A DNA stretch of 64,000 bases from Strix aluco (lineage: Eukaryota; Chordata; Aves; Strigiformes; Strigidae): assembly GCF_031877795.1 (NCBI RefSeq), contig NC_133943.1, positions 12,517,001 to 12,581,000 on the forward strand. The letters run 5' to 3'. The position numbers and the translations under genes are program-made. This document shows positions 1 to 10,700 of the stretch, piece after piece; within the stretch, counting starts at the first letter, position 1, and each line of letters starts with the position of its first letter. The notes beneath the pieces were generated by a model. It did not search any database. It was not told where the DNA came from and saw only the letters and a list, made by a program, of their open reading frames with translations.

Positions 1-35
1 CTGCAGAGCGGGCAGAGGCACCGCCCCGCTCCCGC

Positions 36-45
36 TTTCTGTTTC
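36..45 (-). promoter_or_regulatory. possible ISRE/IRF element upstream of TRIM-A
   Basis: Read on the minus strand this is GAAACAGAAA, which fits the GAAANNGAAA core bound by IRF and ISGF3 factors. It lies 55 bp before the TRIM-A start codon. The same bases are also part of a pyrimidine-rich tract ending in CAG at about position 57, so they could instead be the polypyrimidine tract of a splice acceptor for coding exon 1. Upstream sequence is cut off by the window edge, so the two readings cannot be separated here. Confidence 0.3.
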
Positions 46-99
46 TCTTCCCGGCAGTGCCCTCCCTCTGGCCCTCGGGGCGGGGGCAGATCCGGCGCC

Positions 100-3000
100 A
101 TGGCCGAGCGGGGCGTTGTGGCCGGGCTGAAGGAGGAGCTGACCTGCCCCATCTGCCTGAGCATCTACAGCAACCCCGTGTCCCTGGGCTGCGGGCACAG
201 CTTCTGCAAGGAGTGCATCCAGGAGGCGCGCAGCCGGCGGCCCTCCCCGCAGAGCCCCTTCAGCTGCCCGCTGTGCCAGGCCCGGGCCGACCCGGCCGCC
301 GAGCTGCAGCCCAACGTCCAGCTGCGCAGCATCGCGCAGAAGTTCTTGGATGCTCCCGCTCAGCAAGAGGAGGAAGAGCGTGAAGTGCAATGCGAAGAGA
401 AGGGGGAAAGTTCGGGCCAGGAAGATGAGGTGATCCTGTGCGATTTCTGTCTTCAGGAGCCCCAGCCGGCCGCGAAGACCTGCCTGAGCTGCGAGGCCTC
501 CCTGTGCCAAGCCCACCTGATCAAGCACAACACAAAGAGCCCCTCGAAGGACCATGTCCTGATGGAGCCCTGTGATTCTCAGGTTTTGGCCAAGAGGAGA
601 TGCCCCCAGCATGGCAAACTGCTGGAGTGCTACTGCGAGACCGACTTGGTCTGCATCTGCATGCTGTGCTGTGTCATGAGCTCCCACAAGGACCACAAGA
701 TCACCTGCTTGGAGGAGGCTTTTGGCCGAGTGCAGGTAAGAGGCTGCCAGGACCTATGGGGCTCTGTGACACAGAGACCTGCCCACAGCACAGGGATGAA
801 AAATCTCCCAAGTTCCAGATCTGCAGACTCAGGATACGGCTAAATCTCCATCTTGGGATGTTGGGCTTTTATTCCTAGTTTGCCCCAGATTCCCTCTGGG
901 CTTGCCCCTCAGCATATACAACAAGATATAAACACTTTCTTCCCATCCTGAGGAGCCAGACTCGTGGGACCGAGTGCTTGTGGCTATGCTTTTAGTCCTC
1001 AGTGCACTTTCAAGCCAGAAGATCAGCCTGAGCTGCATTTATGCAATGAAAATTAATGACAGAGTAACAGAAAGGAAGCTCTTGGCACTGAAGGTAGCTT
1101 TGTGTGTGGCTCTTGCACATGAACACTTTTCAGTTTCAAAATGTCTTCCCTGTGCTCATAATTGTGGTAGTGTTCAGGGACAAAATCTTCCAGTAAACCT
1201 TTATTTATTGATTTGACCTGAGAGCATGGAGTGAACAAACTTTTTGCAGGTCTAGCTTAACCCATTTCCATAAAATTGCTGATCTCATGCACGTACGTTG
1301 GTCCTATCCTGATATCTCTCTCTGGTTATTTTTATAGAGTGTTTTTTCTGAAACTCTGGACAAAGTGAAAAGACATGAAGCTGAGCTGAAACAAAGCATA
1401 GAAAACCTGCTGAAAAAAGAGGAGGAAGTAAAGGTTTGTTGCATGATCCAAGCTTTTTTAGTTCCTAGTTGGATGTTATCTAGGTTTTGTCTTTGAGGGA
1501 GGATGATGAACAACTTTCGTATCAGTCTGGGAATTAATTCTGAGTTTCTAAAGGGCTTTTGAGCTTGAACGTTGCTGTTAAGTCCATGCCTCCTGATTGG
1601 TGAGTGGTGGTTGGCTTTTTTTTTGTCAACCTTATTCAGTTTGCAGACTCTAAAATATTTATGGAAAAGATACAGACCATGTTGTAGTGATTGCATTCCT
1701 CTTTACAACAAGAGATCCCTTTTGGTTAGCCTGTGGTTCTAAGAAGTCAGTAGGAATGAGGTTAAAAGATTGCCCCAATGTGTCTGATTTTTGCTCCCAG
1801 CATGCAAATCCCTATCTAAAAGCTCTGAAAGAGCAGGGAATTTAATGCAGGTTTCCAAATGCTAGTTCATTCTGCTTGGGCAGAATTGGCACTTGCCTTC
1901 CTTCACCAGTAAAAGTGATGGGACTAGAAGTCCTGGCAGTGGGCAAAGGAAATGTTCCTTTCTAGTCTGAAGACAAAACTGTGCCTGTTGGCAGTGTTCT
2001 GTCTGGAAGTGCAGCTGCTTTTAAACAGTGAAGGAAGCTTGGTGGAGGCAGTAAGCAGAGAAATTGTTTTTCCTCACCATCCTTAAAAGGACCAAAGGCA
2101 ATCTATCCATAGAAAAATACCCGTGCAGAACAAGGAGATATATGCATAGTGGAAAGTCTTCAGCAAGCATCGTGCAAGCACTACTTTTTTGTCTTTTTCT
2201 GGTCAGGTGCCAGATGCTGGGGAAGGCCACTTGTGTCACTTGGTCTTTCTGCTGTCAGTGGAACATCTTGGTTTGTAGTCACAGGGAGAGGCACTAAGTT
2301 AGTAGTTACTTTTCTCAGCCCAGAAAAGACCTTGCTCTTTTACGAGTGAGAGTTAGTGTGTAAAGTGTAAGATTCAGTCCCTAACAGCTTTGAAAGTGTT
2401 TTCTTAATAGACTAAGGAGCACCTGCAGAAAAGTCGGCTGGAGAGCCTCTTCAAAGAGGTGTATCTGCAGATCAATGACAAAAAAGAAGAGATCCTGAAA
2501 GCTCTCAGGCAGAATGAGGAGGAACAGCTTTCTCAGATTCGGAGTGAGATACGAAAATACAAAGAGATGAAGGACGCAGTCAGCCGTGACATACAGGAGC
2601 TGAAGGCTCTGAGAGATCAGAAAGACCACCTTCTTTTCATCAAGGTACCTAACAGCATCTCCCTTCCCAGAGATACTCGGCTCTTGGGCTGGCCTTGGCC
2701 TGCATGATGCTAATTCGACTTTCAAAATATCTTTTACAGACTTTTGCAGCAATTCAAGCCAGGTAAGCTCTTCCCGAGGTGTTCTACTACATTACACGTT
2801 GCTTCAGGTGACTGATAGTCCAGCGGTGCGGGTCTGCTAGCCCAGCCTGCATGTACTGCAGGTCCACAGCTCCCAGGGCTCACCCGGGCTGCCCCTTGGG
2901 CATGCTGACTGCACACTCTGAGCCTGCTTCGTCAGAGACCTGGAGAAGCCCCCAAATATTAACAGAGGTCACGTGTGACTTTTCCTATACAAGATGGCTT

Positions 3001-5765
3001 ATTTTTCTGTACCCTCTGCACCTGTTCATGACACCCATTCTGAGGGCAAGTCCTGAGTATTTAGGTCCCTGGGTGGGCATGCGAAGGATGGGTGAGCTTT
3101 GATATCCTGAGTCGTCCTCCAGCTGGCATTGCCTTCTGCTTGTAAGAAGCAAATGCAACAGGAGACAAAACATGCAGTGAAGTCATAAGTCTACAAAGTT
3201 CATGGCTTTTCTGCTGAGCTGTTCCCCCAATGCCTGCTTGGCACGGTTCCTCCACCACAGCCCACCACTGCGTGCACACAGGCTCCCCCAGCCCGGCCTT
3301 TCCCCAGCCCTGCATTTCAGCTGCAGCGGCTGCCCCTTGGCTGTGATAATGCAGCACCTCTCGTTTGCTGTCCCAGCATCCCAGGGGCTGCCCCATACCT
3401 CATTAGCTCCTGCTGTGCGAATTTGTGTGTAACCTCAAACATGATGCTAGGGTCTGTCCTGCCAAAAGCAGGCTGAGGGGACTGAGACACATTCCTCCGG
3501 GGACAGGTGGTGTCCATGGAGTGAACTTGATCCTAACAATGTTCAAGAGATTTGGGGTTCTGGGAGAAGACCAGTCAGAGGGGGTGTCCCTGGTAAAGCT
3601 GCAGAGGGAGGGAAGGTTAGAAGCTGCTTTCTGTATCTCCTATCGAGGCTGGATATGGAGTGGAGGATGCAGTTGTTGACTCAGGGATGGGCTCGGTGAT
3701 GGTTTTCCGATGACTTGCAGCTCTTCTGATATCTTTCTGCATGTTTTAGGGAACCCAAGCCAGTTCCTGATGCAGACAGTGTAAAACTGCCAGTGCTACC
3801 TGTTATTTTGGATGAATCAAAAACAGACATAACTCTAAGGTCGTTGGAGCAATTCCTCTCAAGCGTGCAGTTCTTATTTATAAGACTACCTGGTAAGTGA
3901 TCATTTCACTGTGTGACATGCAAGATGGAGAAGCTACCAAAACATATTTAAAAAAGGATTGTAATAAGACACCCAGTACACCAAGTACCTCTAGAAGAAG
4001 TGATTGCTAACATTGTGTGATTATTTTCACACATGTGTACCTAAAAGAGTGCTCGTCCTGGGCTTCAGCACTTTGGGACAATACACTCTGTTAAAATGGG
4101 CTCTGTGTAAAGAGGTGTGCATGTCCTAGGACTTTTCTGGGAGGATCAAGAGACCTCTTCTGTCTGTAGCATCACTTTGATTCAAAGTATGGGGAAAGTT
4201 GAGAGCTCATCACAGCAGCGGCAGATGGAGTTTGTCCTATGCCATAAATAAACTACTCTTTCTATGTAAATAATTTTACGCTTTTGTAGTGTTTTGTAAG
4301 ATCAGCCTACAGTCTCGGTACTGTGCACTGTGGGATGCCTGTACAAGTGAATCAGAACGATGAGGGTTCCCTTGTTAATGCTCTCTTGATGGTGCTTGAG
4401 CCCTTGCTGACAGTGAGCCTAGGGTCAAGACCAAGAGAGAGCTGGGGTGGGAAGGCTCTGTCCAGAGTGTGTGTGACAGTGTGTGATGTGCACACCTACC
4501 TGGCTGCTATCTGTACAGCCTTGGGTACACCAAGAAACACACTGTGCTCATGGCCGCTCCTGAGCTCAGCCTCTACCATCCCTGTACGCATAGTCCAGAC
4601 CTATTCTGGCTAGAAAGCCTGAGATCCCGGTTCTCCTCTATGGCATCTGAGCAATTTTGGTTGGTTGTCCAAGTCACTGATGCTGTTTCAGTTTCATGAA
4701 TGAATAACTTCCAGAGCAGAAAATACCACAATATCCAAATGCATTATGTGCAAGAGAAGGTCTGAATAAAAACATGCTGCAACTTCCTGAGTGTAGAATT
4801 AACTACTTGTGACTGGCTGTACTATGAAGTTTTGAGAGTTTTAGAAAATAACTTCAGATGATCCTAAGCAAATAAGTGTTTATAAAATGGCCGCGCTGCT
4901 GTTCACACATTTCTTGTACAGGGAAGTTAAGCTGGGAAGTTCTTAAAAAGGCCTGATGAAGCTCTGCAGGACAATGATGGGAAACTAAAATCTAAGAGTT
5001 GTAGTAGTTGGAAACAAAAAGCAAAAAGACACTTTAAAATTGTGAAGGAGCAGCATTTCTTGATGTGTGATATCACCGACCCCCTTTAGAATGACATAGG
5101 AGCAGCTAAGAGAGGTGCAGAAGATGTTTCAGTTAACATATGCTTTTAATGACTTGGGTGGGTTGGACTTGGATTGGATGACTTGCATAGGATGACTTGG
5201 ATTGAGAAATCCAGCTTCAGCAATGGGGATGTATGCACATCTGCACAATTATCTGTTAATCATAATGTGTTTTTTTCTTTCTATAGTTCATGAACATCTG
5301 ACTTTTACAGTACGTTCGAAATATGTAGTTCTTTCCAGTTGCAAGGAAGTCACTCCATCCTCAGCCAGTTCTTCGAAAGCTGGGGCATGCAAAGCCCTTC
5401 CACATGTAGTCAGCGACCAGAAGTTCTCAAAGGGCTGTCATTTCTGGGAGGTGGACACCAGCAATGCGACATGCTGGAAGCTTGGAATCATTTGTCACAC
5501 ATCTGAGTGCTACCTGGAAATGTCTCATGATTACCTGCACGTGGTCGAAAGTCAAATAATTGTCACAGAAGAGCTTCCTACAGCCCTCAAAGTGGTCAGG
5601 TTATGTCTAGACTGTGAAAGAAATACACTGTCATTTTATGACGTGTCTGTTAAGGATGGAGATCCTGATGTGAGCCTCAGGTTTATAGAGACAGTGAGCA
5701 TCCCTGGAACCTATCCTGTCCGTGCTACTTTTGGAGTGTCTGATGGCTCTTTGAACCTCCTGTAA
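100..5765 (+). CDS. TRIM-A: RING/B-box/coiled-coil/SPRY E3 ubiquitin ligase, TRIM25-like class, six coding exons
   Basis: Coding exons, all with AG/GT borders: 100-735, 1338-1433, 2411-2644, 2740-2762, 3750-3892 and 5287-5765. They join in frame to 1611 nt (536 aa and stop). The ATG has a good context (gccATGg). The RING C3HC4 residues are C16, C19, C31, H33, C36, C39, C56 and C59. B-box 1 begins at CDFC and B-box 2 at CPQHG, with the expected Cys/His spacing. Exons 2-3 are rich in Glu, Lys and Leu and form the coiled coil. The last exon gives a short PRY-SPRY with the GCHFWEVD (WEV) and [15 protein letters not shown] (LDYE-type) motifs, but the PRY LDP motif is not recognisable. All SPRY sequence sits in the final 159 residues. 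The family transfers ubiquitin or ISG15-like modifiers and often acts in antiviral signalling in the cytoplasm. The exact orthologue is uncertain: the exon plan matches the TRIM25/finTRIM/TRIM47 class. Confidence 0.88.
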
Positions 5766-6038
5766 TGATGTGGGGACAAGGTGCTGTTTTGTATTTCCAG
5801 GCCTAGGTATTGGGACTGCTGCTGCGCGGAGGCTTTGCTAAGCTGGCATATTAGAAATTTTATTTTTGGGCTGCTGTGACGGCTTACCTGTGTGAGGGCA
5901 AGGCCTCTGGGGTATATCACAGCACACTGCTACTTACTGCAAGAGCTCCTATCTTACTTATTCTGTTAATCATGATGGAAGTACTGTTAAGTTGCGCTTT
6001 TTGCTCGGTTGTGGGAAATGCTGTGTTGGCTGTATGTT

Positions 6039-6044
6039 ATTAAA
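6039..6044 (+). terminator. polyadenylation signal of TRIM-A (ATTAAA)
   Basis: ATTAAA lies about 275 bp past the TRIM-A stop codon, followed by T/G-rich sequence. It is the first plausible poly(A) signal after the SPRY exon and would give a short 3'UTR. Confidence 0.5.
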
Positions 6045-6274
6045 GTAATTTAGTTTGCAAAACTCAATGGCAATTTAGTTTCTAAAGCAGTTGACAGCAC
6101 CACATTAACTAAGCAGCTCTAATGCATCAGCTTTTACCCCAGCCCTCCTCCCTCTGCCCTGCACAACCTCAGCCATCCTTTGAGAAGCAAAGCTGGCCTG
6201 GGAGGCAAGTAGAGACTAGGCAGTAAGACACCTGGTTTCCCTTGCTGTCTGCTGCTGCTGTCCTCTGTGAGCTC

Positions 6275-6340
6275 TCTGATAGATCACTTACCTAGTTCTT
6301 GCCTCAGTTTTAATTTTCTCCTCACCTATGCAAATATCTC
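6275..6340. repeat. MIR-like ancient SINE fragment
   Basis: The order 'agatcacttacct ... gcctcagtttt ... ttctcctc' follows the well-known MIR 3' region (gtcacttaacct ... gcctcagtttcctcatctgtaaa). It is a short, heavily decayed match made by eye from memory, between TRIM-A and the solo LTR. Confidence 0.4.
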
Positions 6341-6434
6341 ACAGCACAGGGAGTAATAAAGAGGAAAACTCCTGTGCCTTTAGTCTGTGCCATATGGGGC
6401 CTGGATGTTCTTATGACTGTTCCAGCATCTTGGG

Positions 6435-6825
6435 TGTGGGAGACATCGGCCTGTCAGCCCTGCACAGCCTCTGAATCAACAGCTAGGCTTTGATGAGAAA
6501 CAGGCCTTGGGAGAAAGATAAGAAACTGCTGAGTTGTGCCAAGGTGGCAGAGGAAAACAACAGACAGCTGCAACACTAAACTGGAAAAGTACTGAACTGT
6601 GAGAAGTTACTGCTGCATGAACAAGAAGTTGATTGGTCTGCACAGCGCGTGTTAGAGTGGTCTTATGCTGATAGGAGAAAAGGTTGATAACTGTCTAATT
6701 GCTGATTTGCTAATTATGAAGTAAGAGCTTTGGCGAGAGCGTAAGTATGTACTATTGGAAAAATAAATGGCTTTGCTTGATAAAACTCTCATAGAGTTGT
6801 GCAAGTCCAATACCCTCCCGCAACA
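6435..6825 (+). mobile_element. solo LTR, class II (ERVK/alpharetrovirus-like) avian endogenous retrovirus
   Basis: This is a 391-bp element starting TGTGGGAG and ending CCGCAACA, flanked by a perfect 6-bp duplication CTTGGG (6429-6434 and 6826-6831). Six-bp duplications are typical of class II (ERVK-like) integration. It contains an AATAAA at 6762-6767 followed by a short R-U5 stretch. The text resembles an LTR family I remember from bird genomes. No internal retroviral region is present, so it is the usual product of LTR-LTR recombination. The perfect duplication suggests moderate age within birds. It sits between the two TRIM genes in the same orientation. Confidence 0.85.
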
Positions 6826-6831
6826 CTTGGG

Positions 6832-7640
6832 AGAGGAAGAGATATTCCTGCCTGCTGCCTGTGGTTCTGCTGCCTTCAGACGGAGCCAGGGTATTCGCAG
6901 GAAGAGGTCCAGGCAGGAGCTCCCTCCCCCAGCAGGGACAGTGAAGGACCTTGAGGGACACTACAGTTTTGCATATGCTAAAAGTTCAGTCTTAGAAGAA
7001 AGTGGCTGTGGTTTGTCTTTTGCATTTAATACACCAAAATGACAAGGAAAACCATGTGGGTAGAGTTGGGTCTCCCAAATGCACCTGCAGTAGCTGATGC
7101 TCTGCCTGGTCTCAGGTGGTACAGGCAGAAAGTGAGGTAAGCAAGGCTGCTGACACGGTACAGGGATGTTCCTATCCTAGAGTGCCTTTCCAAGAGCCTT
7201 CACCAGCCCCCTTTCCCTGTCAGCTGGCTGCAGGTAGGAGAAACCAGCCTCAACAAGTCCCACTTGGACTTGCCCCTGGGTTCTCCCTATTTTACCTGTC
7301 TCTGTTGTTGAGAAGAACCAGACAAAGCAGAGGCAATTCCTGGCTTACCCCTGCCAGGCTCATACTCTTCTCATCCAGTGTTTACCTTTAGTTTGCTGCC
7401 CCTGGCGTGGGAGGATTTTTCCAGGAGGGCAGAGGGCTGTAGGAGAATGGTCCATCTCATGCCCTCCCCAGCATGCCCTGCTCCCACCAGCCTGCCGGGG
7501 TTACACTCAGAGTAGATGTCTAAAAGTAGCTGCCGCGGTTTACAAGAGCTGTTTGCGGGTGGAGCCTGCCTCTGCCGGTCCGTCACAGGGCAGAGAGGAA
7601 GGACTTGCAGCCTCTGGGCTGGGTCTCCAACCGGGGCACA
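6832..7640. other. intergenic spacer between the TRIM genes
   Basis: Non-coding sequence between the solo LTR and the 5' region of TRIM-B. Short open frames here have no recognisable domains. The last part may contain the TRIM-B promoter and a noncoding first exon, but no TATA box or clear donor could be assigned. Confidence 0.5.
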
Positions 7641-7659
7641 TCGCCAAAGATGTGTTTTT

Positions 7660-7672
7660 AGTTTCGTTTCTC
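7660..7672 (-). promoter_or_regulatory. possible IRF element upstream of TRIM-B
   Basis: On the minus strand this reads GAGAAACGAAACT, containing the IRF core AANNGAAA. The two GAAA blocks are one base closer than in a full ISRE. It lies about 30 bp before the TRIM-B ATG, just ahead of an acceptor-like stretch (ctgactaac ... ttctgcag, 7677-7700). An upstream noncoding exon is therefore likely, and this motif may fall in an intron. The parallel with the motif upstream of TRIM-A is suggestive of interferon control but weak. Confidence 0.3.
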
Positions 7673-7701
7673 ACAGACTGACTAACGCCATTTCTGCAGC
7701 C

Positions 7702-10700
7702 ATGGCAAAAGCTAGGGAGGAATTTGGAGGGGGTGCCAGCCTGGAGGACGAACTCAGCTGTCCCATCTGCCTGTGCCTGTACAGGAACCCGGTGTCGCTG
7801 AGCTGCGGTCACAGCTTCTGCAAGCAGTGTATCCAGAAGGCGCTCGGTGCCCAGCAGCAATCCAAGGCCCCTTACTCCTGCCCCATGTGCAAGCTCCAGC
7901 TGGGGCCCATCCTGGAGCTGCAGAAGAATTTCCAGCTGTGCAGCATCGTGGAGGCATTTCTGGCCACCACTTCCAAAGAAGAACGGAGTGAGGGCTCTGC
8001 AGAGAAGAAGAAGGAGGTGGTTCCCTGTGACTTCTGCCTGGAGCGGTCCCAGCCAGCAGTGAAAATATGCCTGATGTGTGATGCGTTTCTGTGCCAGGCC
8101 CATCTGGACAAACACAACGCCAAGGCTTCCCAGCAGGACCACGTCCTGGTGGAGGTGGGCGCAGGCGGTGGGGCGGTGGAGAGGAGGTGCCTGGAGCACG
8201 GCAGGCTGCTGGAGTGCTACTGCCAGGACGAGGGGCAGTACATCTGTGTGCTCTGCTCTATTGCGGGATCCCACAAGGGCCACAGCATTGTCACCCTGAA
8301 GGAGGCACATGACAAACAGCTGGTAAGGTGCTTTGTTTCCCCACCACCCCTGCAGTGTTTGCTCCAAACTCCTGACCCAGAGGAAGGGGGGAAGCTGCAG
8401 GAGGGGTGGTAAGACTTTCACTAGGGAATGGGGACAGAGGGGTGAGGGCAGACAGGCAGCAGCTCAGGCGATTTCATGTCTGCCCCAGCTGGGACTGGTA
8501 CATTGTGCTGCTATTTGCTTTTCATTTCCTCCTTTGTGGTGCCAAACCAGCCTGGCAGGCTAAGCAGAGGGAGAAGGAAGAGCAGAGAAAGGTGTTTGGG
8601 GCTGACAGAGACAAGGGTGGGTGAACCCTGCAGTGTGTGTTGATGTGGACATGCATGCGGGAGGGCGAGCAAGAGGCAGGCACAGGGCTCTGCTGTCCCA
8701 TGCCACGTCCTGTGCAGCCTCAGGCAACTGCAAACTGCCACTGACTGGTGTTTTCCTGGCTGGCATTAAGAAGTATTCCTGCAGGGATTAAGAAGCCTCT
8801 TCCTCCACAGAGCCCGGGGGACCCCACCACTGCTGAACTCTGTGTTGGGAAACAGGTTTTCCCACTCCAGGCCCTTCCCTCTGTCTCCCTCCTCCCCCTG
8901 CCCCCAGTTTTGCCGAGCCAGCGTCCCAGCGGGCACAGAGACGTAGGGCCTCGATGTCCCTGCCTTGGAGTCCAGCTGCTGTCCTTGAAATGCTCCAGAG
9001 TCAGCTGAGACTGAGGGCGGAAAATGCATTCGCTATGCTCACTCACTGCCTTGTATTTGAAATTTCTGGGCTCCTGCAGGAACCCAGTGCATGGGCAGGA
9101 AACACCTGGCTCACTGTGAACCTCTGGACAGGTCACAGCCTCCTCGGGAATTAGCAAGAAGCCTCCTTTGCAGCTACATGTATCTCAAACTAACTTTCTC
9201 CCCCGAGTTACATGTACAAAATTCAGAGCTGCCCAACAGAAGTGGGCTGTGTAGAATAGTAGCCATTTCCTTCATCCCCGGAGCTGGTAATGGAGCAACG
9301 CTGCCCGGCCTATGGGGCAGCCATCTCCATGGGTAAGCTGAGATCTCAGCTGTATATTCCTCTTGGTTTCTGTTTTGTTGGTTGTTTTTTTTTTTTTTTA
9401 AAACTCCCCAGGATAGCTAGGGAAATCAGGAATGCAGCTCTTCAGGACGAATTATAAAAGGTTTTTGGTGCAAGGAAGCTCAGTCAAATTTGATTATTTG
9501 TCTTTCAATTTTTCAAAAATTCCCAGCTGTGACAAATATCTCATGGAAAACCTAAGCTTTCTGGCGTGTTTTTTTTTAAATAAATGGGTCTCTCTGCCAT
9601 GGACATTCATGGGTGCTCGAGGTGTGAAAACACTGCTGGAGGCAGCCAGGAGCAACCTGAACTATTCAGAGACTGTTTAATCCCCAAAGAGCGAGGTCTA
9701 ATGTCCCCTCTGAAAGGTGTTACCGTGCAGTGTAACAGCACTCAATGATCATGGTATTTGTTAAAATAAACAGTTGGATAAGTAAGTACTGTTGTTTTGC
9801 TGATCTTCAGAAAAGACGGATGCTTATTACCTTATCCTCAGATCCCACAGCTGCTGACAGATGTGAAAACTAAGGATTTGAATCACATTAGGCACATGTG
9901 GAGATTCTGGCAGGAACAGAGCTTTATTGGATAAAGTGAGTGTGCAGGGTTTGTGTGGTGGGGTTTCTGGTAGCAGGGGAGAGGGCTACAGTGGTGGCCC
10001 CTGTGAGAAGCTTCTCGAAGCTTCCCCACCCCCCACCCCGGCTCCACGTCAGACCTGCCTCTGGCTAAGGCCGAGTCAAGCAGCAACGGTGGCCACGCCT
10101 CTGCGATAACGTATTTAAGAGGAGGAGTTGTGAGAAGGACACCTCTGTGAACATGGAGGTCAGTGGAAGGAAGGAGAAGGAAGTAGGGGAGGTGTGCCGC
10201 AGCACATCCCCTGTATCCCGTGGTGATACAGTCAGGGCTGCCCCCCTGCCACCATGGAGGTCACCAGAGAAGCAGGGATGTGCCTGCAGCCTGTGGAGGA
10301 CCCCCCACCAGAGCAGGTAGCTGTGCCCGAAGGAGGCCAGGTCTCTATGGGAAGAAGAAGCCCCCGCTGTTGTAGTTCAGTGCTAGGAGGACTGCAGCAC
10401 TTGGAGGTGACCCATGCTGGAGCAGCCCGGGGGTGGCTGTGGCCTGTGGGAAGAACTCATGCTGGAGAAAGTTCATGGAGGACTGTCTCCCATGAGAGGG
10501 GAGCCATGTGGAGCAGGGGGAAGAATGCAGAATGCTTCCCCCTCCTTGGAGGAAGAAGCACCAAACTGACTGCACCCCCCCATCCCCTCCCCCTGCACCG
10601 CTGGGAGAAGGAGGTAGAGATATCGGGAACAAAACTGAGCGGGGAAGATGAGAGGGGTGGGGGGTAACACTTCTCACTGTCCCATTTTGTCTGTTAAGTG

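Noticed and set aside
7540-8421. 293-codon open frame antisense to TRIM-B exon 1
   Set aside because: A shadow of the GC-rich RING/B-box exon. No domain in this frame.
10254-10677. Overlapping open frames at 10.25-10.68 kb as a small gene
   Set aside because: They lie inside the ERVL-type solo LTR.
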